From: Tritrichomonas musculus
Lineage: Eukaryota; Parabasalia; Tritrichomonadida; Tritrichomonadidae
Direction of reading: 5' to 3'
Assembly (NCBI GenBank): GCA_039105265.1
Contig: JAPFFF010000011.1
Coordinates: forward strand, 1,240,001 to 1,304,000
DNA length: 64,000 nt
Shown: positions 10,440 through 18,300 of the stretch, piece after piece
Layout: each line of letters begins with the position of its first letter
Numbering within the stretch: position 1 is the first letter of the stretch
Made by a program: the position numbers and the translations under genes
Notes under the pieces: generated by a model
The model's database searches: none
Told to the model about the DNA's origin: nothing
What the model saw: only the letters and a program-made list of their open reading frames with translations

Positions 10440-10720
10440 AAGCAAAAATGCAAAAACCAATCCGTCTACGTGGATGCGTACTGCATTCGAATAAGGAACA
10501 ATATGTACCCGGGATTATATCATTTGCCAAAGGCAAACTCCGCAAAGCGGATCCCTTATAGGAAAGGATCTGCATCCACTATGGCTGGGGAAAGAACGAA
10601 TCTTTCATTACAAAGGATTGCAAATGCCGGCAAATGCCCGTATTACCCCATAATCCACAAGTAATAGCTTACCCAAGGTGTTTAGTTCGCTTGGGCTCTA
10701 TCACAAATATGGACCGGAAA
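10440..10720. repeat. Non-coding stretch with clustered AAA-loop hairpins
   Basis: Two perfect hairpins lie almost side by side: TTTGCC-AAA-GGCAAA at 10523-10537 and TCCGC-AAA-GCGGA at 10539-10551. A looser GATCC...GGATC pair follows at 10550-10570. Their design (short stem, three-base loop, tandem placement) matches the double hairpins inside the PolB gene at 15638 and 18296. A 37-codon frame (10448-10561) and a 64-codon frame cross the cluster but show no family resemblance, so I do not call a gene. Confidence 0.6.
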
Positions 10721-10732
10721 TAATACGAAAAA

Positions 10733-10815
10733 TCGGCACCGAGGAGAATCGAACTCATGCCTGCCGCCGAAGCTGGGAGACATGCTTCATGATTCAACTG
10801 TACCAGTTAGCGCTA
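10733..10815 (-). tRNA. tRNA-like sequence, atypical (no pairing acceptor stem)
   Basis: On the minus strand there is an A-box-like TAGCGCTAACTGG and, about 50 nt on, a B-box GTTCGATTC within GAGTTCGATTCTC. A T run (GATTTTT) follows. Three hairpins can be drawn: AACTG-GTA-CAGTT, GAAGC...GCTTC with a 10-nt loop, and a T-arm with the canonical TTCGATT loop. The 3' CGGTGCC has no partner at the 5' side and no standard anticodon loop is obvious. It is either a decayed tRNA, a tRNA-like element RNA, or a tRNA-derived repeat. Confidence 0.35.
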
Positions 10816-10959
10816 ACATTTATATGTTTTCGATTTACTATTTAATTGGTTCTAACCCTATTCCTTCATACATATATTGCAATAATTATGCAAAATTTTT
10901 TCAAAATATTTTTCATATCACAAGTCAAAAATTCTTCAAAATTCTGTAAAATAGTAGAC

Positions 10960-11440
10960 TCTTAGGAAGTCCAAAACATTAGTAGAACTATTCATTTTTG
11001 CATTTGATTTTGAAGGTTTATATAAACATGTCTCCTAACCTTCATTTTTGATATTGATTTTGAAGGATTTGGCTAACCTCGGAATTCCGAGGGAACGATT
11101 TTGGTAGATGATTTCAATGATTTTCAAAACATTGGTGAAACCATTGAGATTTGATATTGATTTTGAAGAGTCATATAAACTTGTCTCCAAGCATTCATTT
11201 TTGGGTCCAATTTTGAAGGTTTAGGCGACTGGCGGAATCCCGACCTTCGCATTTTGTTGATGAAATCAATGATTTTCAAAACTTTGGTAGAACCATTGAG
11301 ATTTGATATCGATTTTGAAGAGTCAGAAGTATGTGTCTCCTAACCTTCATTTTTGGTATTGATTTTGAAGGGTTTGACGACCGGACGATTTCGTCCACTC
11401 ACATTTTTCAGCTTAAAATCAATCATTTTCAAACTCATTT
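10960..11440. repeat. About 152-bp tandem repeat array with palindromic cores
   Basis: The phrase TTCATTTTTG...GATTTTGAAGG recurs at 10991 (partial unit), 11041, 11194 and 11346. The phrase CAAAACATTGGT or a close variant recurs at about 10973, 11126 and 11279. The period is therefore 152-153 bp, over roughly three copies. Each unit holds a different palindromic core: perfect CCTCGGAATTCCGAGG at 11077-11092, a weak CGG...CCG in the next, and GGACGA-TT-TCGTCC at 11383-11396. The array lies just upstream of the KilA-N gene. Iterated units with palindromes are typical of origins or operator arrays; either role is inference. Confidence 0.75.
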
Positions 11441-11485
11441 AATTTTATGTACTACTAACTTTTTATCGAAACCGAAAAGAATAAC

Positions 11486-12169
11486 ATGAACAGCAAAGTC
11501 GAAATATTCACAACAAACTCAGGTGAAACATTCACTCGTGGCACATTCAATGGAATATCTGTAATGATTCGTGACAAAGATGGATACATCAATGCAAGTA
11601 AACTTGGAAACGATTCAAAACCATCTCGTCATTTCATCAAAAGTGATAGATTCAACCAAATATGCCAATATTGGTCTCAACGAAATCCATCCAAACCTCC
11701 AAAATACATTTTAAATGATGCACCTAATGGTTTTCGTGGTGTATATGTACATCCAGATATCATACATTTTGTGGCAGAATGGGTTGACATTGAATATGCT
11801 TTCACTGTTTCAGACATCATGAAGTCTATTAATAACAAGGTTCACGAAACACTTGAAAAACAACATAAACCAGATACTGTTGAGAATGCTAAGCCAGTCT
11901 TCAAAGAAATTGCCAAGAAGTTTACATTAAAGATTGATACAGAATTAGTCAACAAACAATGTTGGGGAGTTCGTGATGATGCACATAGTCTTGATCCAAA
12001 TGAGCAAGATGATTTGAGATATGATATTAATAATTACAACAACATTAAGAAACAGCTCACAGAACATCCTGATAATGAAAATCTTAAACAACAATTGAAT
12101 GATGCTCGCAAAAAAGTTGAAGAATGGAATAGTTTCGTATCAGAATATCATCCAGAATTCCAATTCTAA
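11486..12169 (+). CDS. KilA-N domain protein
   Basis: This 227-aa protein has an N-terminal KilA-N-like fold region, residues about 15-125. Visible blocks are VMIRDKDGYINASKLG, a short basic RHFIKSDRF segment, and VYVHPDIIHFVAEWVDIEYAFTVSDI. The C-terminal half is a long charged helical region. KilA-N is a DNA-binding domain common in large DNA viruses, phages and in protists loaded with Mavericks. The gene follows the 152-bp palindrome-containing repeat array directly, so it may bind there, but that is inference. The start ATG follows a weaker T-rich box (ACTTTTTATCGAAACC). Confidence 0.8.
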   Translation: MNSKVEIFTTNSGETFTRGTFNGISVMIRDKDGYINASKLGNDSKPSRHFIKSDRFNQICQYWSQRNPSKPPKYILNDAPNGFRGVYVHPDIIHFVAEWVDIEYAFTVSDIMKSINNKVHETLEKQHKPDTVENAKPVFKEIAKKFTLKIDTELVNKQCWGVRDDAHSLDPNEQDDLRYDINNYNNIKKQLTEHPDNENLKQQLNDARKKVEEWNSFVSEYHPEFQF

Positions 12170-12192
12170 AAATATCAACATTATTTTTGCTT

Positions 12193-12891
12193 TTAGCAAA
12201 CCATTTTCAATGATATTCCATACTTGATGAATTGACTGTAAATGTTATTATAAGCATATTTTAGGTCTTCGGTTTTACCTTCTTTGGTTACCAATATTTT
12301 TGAAACATAGATGATCTTATCTGATTTTCCTCCATTCGACTTAGTCGAAATTGCTCCGCAACATCCGCCGCATCCAATATCTTCATTCAAGACTAATTCA
12401 ACTTTCTCACATCCAGTTAATAATTTGATCATTTCCATCAACAACTTGCTTTCACAGACAACATATGAATTCACTTTTAATGGATTGTTCTCATACATTT
12501 CAACTAGCATTTCAAGAAATCTGTTTTTCCTGTCAAGCTCATCTAATTCATTTCCCAAATCTGCGATACCCCTGTCTTGTGCTAAATGGAAAGGATTGTT
12601 TGTTGGTTGTGGAGATACTGATTGATATTCCGGATTCGTCATCTGAGTATTTGTAATTGGACCATTCCCTTGAGCAACTTCCGGTTGAATAAAATTTACA
12701 TTTTGCGGTGCAAATATTCTTTCAGAATTTGGATTCAGTGGTTGAACATTTGGATAAAGGGGAATGGAATTTGCTCTTGGATGACCTGGTTTGATATTAA
12801 TGTTTACATTAGTTTCTTGATTTTGCTTTATCGTATTATCTGTCTCACTGGATAGTATACGTGCTTGTCTAAGTGTTCCTGTCATTTGCAT
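12193..12891 (-). CDS. Conserved Cys-cluster element protein, MCP-neighbourhood family
   Basis: I choose 12891 (MQMTGTLRQARILSS) because the homologue at 51573-52199 begins MEMTLHKARILSS and a T-rich box lies just before. The N-terminal half is low-complexity and rich in Asn, Pro and Gln. The conserved C-terminal half (from about residue 135) has ENNPLKVNSYVVCESKLLMEMIKLLT and a Cys patch, NEDIGCGGCCG. It ends in ILVTKEGKTEDLKYAYNNIY. A third member lies at 36308-36832. The patch suggests metal binding or disulphides. I do not recognise the family outside these elements. Confidence 0.65.
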   Translation of the reverse strand: MQMTGTLRQARILSSETDNTIKQNQETNVNINIKPGHPRANSIPLYPNVQPLNPNSERIFAPQNVNFIQPEVAQGNGPITNTQMTNPEYQSVSPQPTNNPFHLAQDRGIADLGNELDELDRKNRFLEMLVEMYENNPLKVNSYVVCESKLLMEMIKLLTGCEKVELVLNEDIGCGGCCGAISTKSNGGKSDKIIYVSKILVTKEGKTEDLKYAYNNIYSQFIKYGISLKMVC

Positions 12892-12907
12892 TAATACAAA
12901 AATAGAT

Positions 12908-13129
12908 TTAGCATCTAATTTTTTTAAATTGTCTTTCAATCAAATCATTTTTGAGATACATCTTGCCATTCAATTCAACAGCAACGATTCCATCTCTGTT
13001 ATAATATTCTCCAACAATTCCCTTGAATGATTTGGTACCTTTTCGCTTAATGATATTTGGACTTTCAATCATAATTTCGTAATCATTCTCGAAACCAACC
13101 AATGGAACGAACCTCTCATTCATATTCAT
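12908..13129 (-). CDS. Small protein with NUMOD4-like motif
   Basis: This 73-aa protein contains FVPLVGFENDYEIMIESPNIIKRKG at residues 7-31, which resembles the NUMOD4 motif (GYE..YEVS..G.I.R) found near HNH endonucleases. A short beta-rich part follows (GIVAVELNGKMYLKNDLIERQF). NUMOD modules help nucleases recognise DNA. Here no nuclease is fused, so it may be a small DNA-binding protein. The start is backed by TTTTTAACGAAGACACAAATG. It lies in a minus-strand run with the genes on either side. The similarity is by eye only. Confidence 0.5.
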   Translation of the reverse strand: MNMNERFVPLVGFENDYEIMIESPNIIKRKGTKSFKGIVGEYYNRDGIVAVELNGKMYLKNDLIERQFKKIRC

Positions 13130-13151
13130 TTGTGTCTTCGTTAAAAAGTTA

Positions 13152-13406
13152 TTAGATATACCTATTAGCAGCAGCTCTATTGAGTAGTTTGCGGACTTTC
13201 ATGCAATGATCATATTTCTTTTGGATTCGTTCACGTTGTTTCATTTTCTTAGGATTGTCAGATTCTGGTTCACTTAAGATCTTTCGATAATACTGCAATC
13301 TTGATGCAATCATCTTCAATGTCTGCGTTGCAAATGATTTACGTTCATGTCTTTTCTTTAATGGTGGTAATGCTAATGTTTCATTTTCATTTGTATTTGA
13401 TTCCAT
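13152..13406 (-). CDS. Small basic helical protein
   Basis: This 84-aa protein is very basic and mostly helical, with PLKKRHERKSFATQTLKMI, SRLQYYRKIL and KMKQRERIQKKYDHCMKVRKLL. It ends in NRAAANRYI. A TTTTAATGAGAGCCAAAGA box precedes the ATG. Such a composition suits nucleic-acid binding or a core/packaging role. Element C has a small helical gene at 55171-55404 in the equivalent place before the integrase, but the two sequences are not clearly alike. Function unknown. Confidence 0.55.
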   Translation of the reverse strand: MESNTNENETLALPPLKKRHERKSFATQTLKMIASRLQYYRKILSEPESDNPKKMKQRERIQKKYDHCMKVRKLLNRAAANRYI

Positions 13407-13467
13407 TCTTTGGCTCTCATTAAAATATCAACAGCAAACATATAAACATCTCTTTAACAAAAACCAA

Positions 13468-15183
13468 ATGAATCAAACTTACGAACTCAACAATAACGTG
13501 GATCACATCATTCAATACATCAAGAATTCAATACTTTGGGGTCCAAGCAGTGTAGACCATTCAGATAATTTTGATAGATTGCATGATCATAATTATGCTG
13601 GCTGGTTTGATGATAATTTTGATGACGATGATGATGATCCATTTACAGATTATTATAAGCAACCGAGAACATTGGAATTAATAAATAATCTTCTCAACAG
13701 CCATTCAACATTTTCAAGATTTATTCGTGACAGAATCATTAAATGGTATCAACGTAAACATCTTTATGACAAGCCTAGATTTAATTTAGATGAGAATGTA
13801 TTGAGCAATTTCATTAAAGTAAATGTCACAACAATTAACAAAGAAGTCATTGAATATATGGAATATACAAAGAAACAGATCATTGAATATCAAGAACGCA
13901 AGAAACGTCAAGCTATTGAGAAACAAGAACGTAGAAAACGTGAAAGGATTGAAAGGCGTGAACAAGGATTGCAAGCAGCTCATGAGGAATTAAATAGGCT
14001 CCTTAATCTCAAAATGCAGAAGAGTAAGACTAAATTCTATGCAAATAATGTATTCAGAGATTGGAATATCCATCCAGAAGATATGACTAAATTATGGAGA
14101 GAATATAATGAAAGATGGATACCACCAACCCAAAGAGGCAAACCACAACCTCAAAGACCTAGACCAACTATAGCTTACGATGACACATTTGAAGACAAGC
14201 TTATCAAATACCTTAAAACACATCCAGATGAGAGACATCCAATGTCATTCGCTGACTTTCAAAAGCTAACTAAAGGTTGGCCTGATTCGTTTACATCTAT
14301 TGAAGATTGGTATCAAACCTACATTGAAAAGCATCCATCCAACATTGCTCCAGAGAAGATTCAAGTGAATTCTATTGGATTCAAATCACCAAAGAAAGTT
14401 AAAGCATTGAAATCTAAATATCCAAATATTAAGTCTCCTGATTCATATACAACATCATACTTTCCATTAAAACAGAATAAGAAGCTATATCAACTTCACA
14501 AGGTTTGCCCAAAAAAGACTTACATCATTGACATAATGTTTTGTGATAAGTATGCATATCTCATTGCAATTAATGTCAACACTAGATTCTTATATGCAGC
14601 CCCAATGAATAAACCTGTATTCACCACAACTAATCACGACAATCAAGAACAACATTACATGAGATATTCTAAAAATGCAGACACATACATCAATGCATTG
14701 GACTCATTAATCAAATCAGGAATGGATGTTCGATACCTTCAAGGTGATGGAGAGAAAGCTTTCGATGCACATGAAACATGGGCTTATTATGATAAGCATA
14801 ACATTGAATTCAAACCAGTCCCAAGAATGAAAATGGGTGTATATCCAGACTTCATGAAAAAGGAACAAAAGCAATCGAAAACAGATCCAATGCATGGTTC
14901 TTTAGGGATTCTTGATAGAGTGATTCGCACACTTCGAGACATGGCATACCACATTGAAGTTGGAATCATTACACCAAATATCATGAAAGAGCTTGTCAAT
15001 CAATATAACAATGTACCTCATGCAACGTTATCCAAATATGCTGGCTTTGATGTTACACCACAGATGGTCCAAGATGATGAAGAACTTGAGAACTATATCA
15101 TTAGACAAATCATGAAAGAGAATGAAAAGGTTACAAGTAGAGCTGGATTTAAACTAGAGAATGGCACACCAGTGAAGCTTTAA
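13468..15183 (+). CDS. Integrase (rve, DDE/D family) with long N-terminal extension
   Basis: This is a 571-aa protein. The first 330 residues are acidic then strongly basic and coiled (KKRQAIEKQERRKRERIERREQ). The catalytic core follows: YIIDIMFCDKYAYLIAINVNTRF at about residue 352, YLQGDGEKAF at about 424, and LGILDRVIRTLRDMAY at about 480. These match the first Asp, second Asp and third acidic position of Polinton integrases. The block VNQYNNVPHATLSKYAGFDVTPQMV is the usual segment that follows the core. The enzyme joins element ends to chromosomal DNA. The start is supported by a TCTTTAACAAAAACCAAATG box. Homologues lie at 41436-42590 and 55463-56695; the N-terminal extension is the odd part. 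Confidence 0.85.
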   Translation: MNQTYELNNNVDHIIQYIKNSILWGPSSVDHSDNFDRLHDHNYAGWFDDNFDDDDDDPFTDYYKQPRTLELINNLLNSHSTFSRFIRDRIIKWYQRKHLYDKPRFNLDENVLSNFIKVNVTTINKEVIEYMEYTKKQIIEYQERKKRQAIEKQERRKRERIERREQGLQAAHEELNRLLNLKMQKSKTKFYANNVFRDWNIHPEDMTKLWREYNERWIPPTQRGKPQPQRPRPTIAYDDTFEDKLIKYLKTHPDERHPMSFADFQKLTKGWPDSFTSIEDWYQTYIEKHPSNIAPEKIQVNSIGFKSPKKVKALKSKYPNIKSPDSYTTSYFPLKQNKKLYQLHKVCPKKTYIIDIMFCDKYAYLIAINVNTRFLYAAPMNKPVFTTTNHDNQEQHYMRYSKNADTYINALDSLIKSGMDVRYLQGDGEKAFDAHETWAYYDKHNIEFKPVPRMKMGVYPDFMKKEQKQSKTDPMHGSLGILDRVIRTLRDMAYHIEVGIITPNIMKELVNQYNNVPHATLSKYAGFDVTPQMVQDDEELENYIIRQIMKENEKVTSRAGFKLENGTPVKL

Positions 15184-15198
15184 AATGAAAAGGATTCA

Positions 15199-15333
15199 AT
15201 GGCTAAAAGAAGATCAATCATTCAACCAGGAAAGTATCACATTGTTGACTACCATGGAGGATATTATGAAGTCGAAGATGAGAACAAAAATAGACAAATG
15301 ATTCCCAGGTGCAAACTTGCAATTGACATTTAA
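15199..15333 (+). CDS. 44-aa ORF between integrase and PolB
   Basis: A short frame, MAKRRSIIQPGKYHIVDYHG and on to RCKLAIDI, starts 15 bases after the integrase stop. It is preceded by GCTTTAAAATGAAAAGGATTCAATG, which fits the common T/A-rich start box. Its stop codon overlaps the stop of the convergent PolB gene. The basic start and the Tyr/Gly centre read like real protein. No homologue was seen elsewhere in the window, so the call rests on box, spacing and composition. Confidence 0.45.
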   Translation: MAKRRSIIQPGKYHIVDYHGGYYEVEDENKNRQMIPRCKLAIDI

Positions 15334-18300
15334 TGTAATACTTTCTTGTAATATTCTGGATTATATAATCTAAGGATCTTATACAATACACCAATATTTG
15401 AATGTTTTGCATCTTTCTTGACTGTTTCGAAATTCATTGAAGCTTTGCATGTCAAATTACATTTGAACTCAACATTATAAAATGCTTTATCTCTATTATC
15501 TGGTGATAGACACTTAATTGCTCCAAACAATGGTAACAAAGTAAGTCTATCATCTATTTTTGAAGCATAATTGTGAACTTCCATACCAACTAATCCATCA
15601 ACCAACTTCATCTCTTCTTCATCAGGAAGGTATGTTATTCCCTTTGAGAAATTTGCTTCGCAAAACGGTTCATCATCATCATCATATTCTTTACTATTTT
15701 TACCTGAAAGATCCAACTCAACACCTAAAGATTTGATTACATCTGTTGCCGTTCTCTTGATAACTGAATCCCAATTACCTTGATAGAATTCATATCTTCC
15801 ATTCTCATTTTCAGAATCAGGAAGCATTAGGCCATGATATGAATTGCAATCAACAGAAGCAAAGTAATCTATATCAAACTCATCACATTCGAAACATTTG
15901 ACATATGCATTCTTATATAAACCTGGAATATTATGATTTGCATAAATATGAAGACTACCACTTCCAGTCTCAATAATGATATCATCTTCAGAGAGTTTAC
16001 TAATTATTGATTGCTTGATTTCAAATCTTTTCTTTTGAGGTAACTTCTTATTAATATCAATGTCAATCACTGCAAAACCAGGAGTTTCATTTACACTCAA
16101 AACCATTCCAGTCTGATTTCTACATTTAAGATCACCAATATGTTTACCATCATAGGATCCATGTTTGGACTTATTGAATGTAATCTTGAAGTTCTCATCA
16201 AATCTAGTTCTCAATGGTAGATCCCAATGACCTTCATCAAAATCATTTATATAAGTTGGGATATCATTTGAATCTCCATTTGCAGAGACCTCACTTTCAT
16301 TTTCAGAAATATTCTTTCCAAGTTCAAGTAATTCAGCATCTAAATCTTTATTGTTCATTATATTTTTGAATTCATTTTCACATTCTTTAGCATACTCTTC
16401 ACATGATTTGATAATAACATCATTAGCAGTCAAACCTTTAATGAATGGAATGCAAGTTTGATCTTCCAATACTATCATTTTGTTATGAAATCCAGTCAAC
16501 GCATTCTTCTGAATAGTCACCTTAGACATTTGATTACGATTCATTTGGAGATTAATATTCTTACCTGGAAAGACACAATTATTAACAATGATTGCATAAT
16601 AATCAGTTGGATTAATGCTATTCTTTTTCAATGATACACCTTTGACTTTCAATGATTTAGTTTCCATGGAACCATTTTCTTTATTATTCCAAATTGTATA
16701 ACATTTAGGACATAATGCAACTTGATTATCACCATATTTTTCAACAGCAGCACCCAATATTTTCTTTTCATCAGCAATTTGCAAAGCAAAAGTCCCTCCG
16801 GGACCGGTTCCAATAGCTGGATTTGGCATGAATTGATAAACATATTTATCATAGAATTCTTTATCTTTAACGATTGCATCGAAGACTTGCTCACCATGTC
16901 TATTCATATCTCCAGCAATTGCAAAGTAAACACTATCTGTATCACATGATGTGAAATGCATTCTTTCAACATCTAAACATTTGAAAAGGAAGTCATAAAT
17001 GAAAACCAAATACCAATACTTTGCATTATCAAGAGTGAAGAATGACTCTTGAACACATGTCTTACATCGGAAATTCTTGGGCTTACGTTGAATCATATAT
17101 GAATCATTTCCAATTGGATATCCATTTACATAAGTCTCACTTGCAATGTCAATGAAGGCTCTATCACGATCTACAATCTTGACTTTATCATAATGTTCTG
17201 TATTGAGACCATCATATCCATAAGATCCATTCATACTAATTTTATAGAACTTCTCATTTCCAGGTTTCTCTCCACTTAATATCTTCTGACGTTCTCCCAT
17301 AAACTCATTAACGAATGCATTGAAACCTCTATGGCAATCATATATTGTAACATTCTGGATATCAACAACTTTCAAACCATGGTCAATCAGAAACCATAAA
17401 TAATAGCAACCAAATGTCTTGAATTCACCTCTTGTATCAAGAGTCATCGTTAGCTTGGTATCAGATTTGTCAACTGAATGGATATTATTGTCTTTACCAT
17501 ATTTGTACATGTATGAACCGATTATATCTTCATCATTTTTGATCTCAAAATTGCGAAATACAGGTGGGAAATTAATGAAATCATTAATCAAATCTTTGGG
17601 ACATTCTAACTTAACAGTTGCATGAAAGATGAATTTGGGATTCTTATCAAACCTATGTTTGGAATTGATTATACTCATACAAGTATGATATACATTTGGT
17701 TTCTGTTTACCATTCTCATCATAGCAATCATATGAATTTAACATTGAACCTGGCATGTACATGATACCTCCATGATATTTGTTGAATGAATGCCAATTAC
17801 CAGAACATGCTGAAGGATACAATGAATTGAAATCAACTCCAACTACATGTGAAACAACATTATCAGTATATCTGACAACAACTTTATTAGCTTCTTCATC
17901 AAAATATAAACGTGTAATGCAAGTCTCACCTCTAAGATTGACTCGATGCATAACATTTGAAAGACCTCCAGTTATACCAGCACGTAAACGATAATATTCA
18001 GCTTCATTGGTAATAGTCATTGGCAAATGATTCACTTTACAGAACTTCTTGAGCTGGATTCTTAAACGAGTAACCTTGTCATCATCATCTGCACGAAGGC
18101 TATTACATACTTCACAAGCAAGTTTGCAATTGGATAATTCATGACCTATTTCATTATTGATTCGATCTAATGTTGGCTTATTAGTCCATGAGAAGTGTTC
18201 ACCACAAAGATGACATTTACCTAATTCTGGGTCTTCATATATCTTCATGAATGCATCGAAATCAGCTTCAGAAACACATTTAGAAAGGTCTCTTATTCCC

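Noticed and set aside
10470-10664. 64-codon frame downstream of the fibre gene
   Set aside because: It crosses the hairpin cluster, has no start box and shows no family resemblance.
10733-10815. A normal, functional host tRNA gene
   Set aside because: The acceptor stem does not pair and no standard anticodon loop can be drawn, so only a tRNA-like call is kept.
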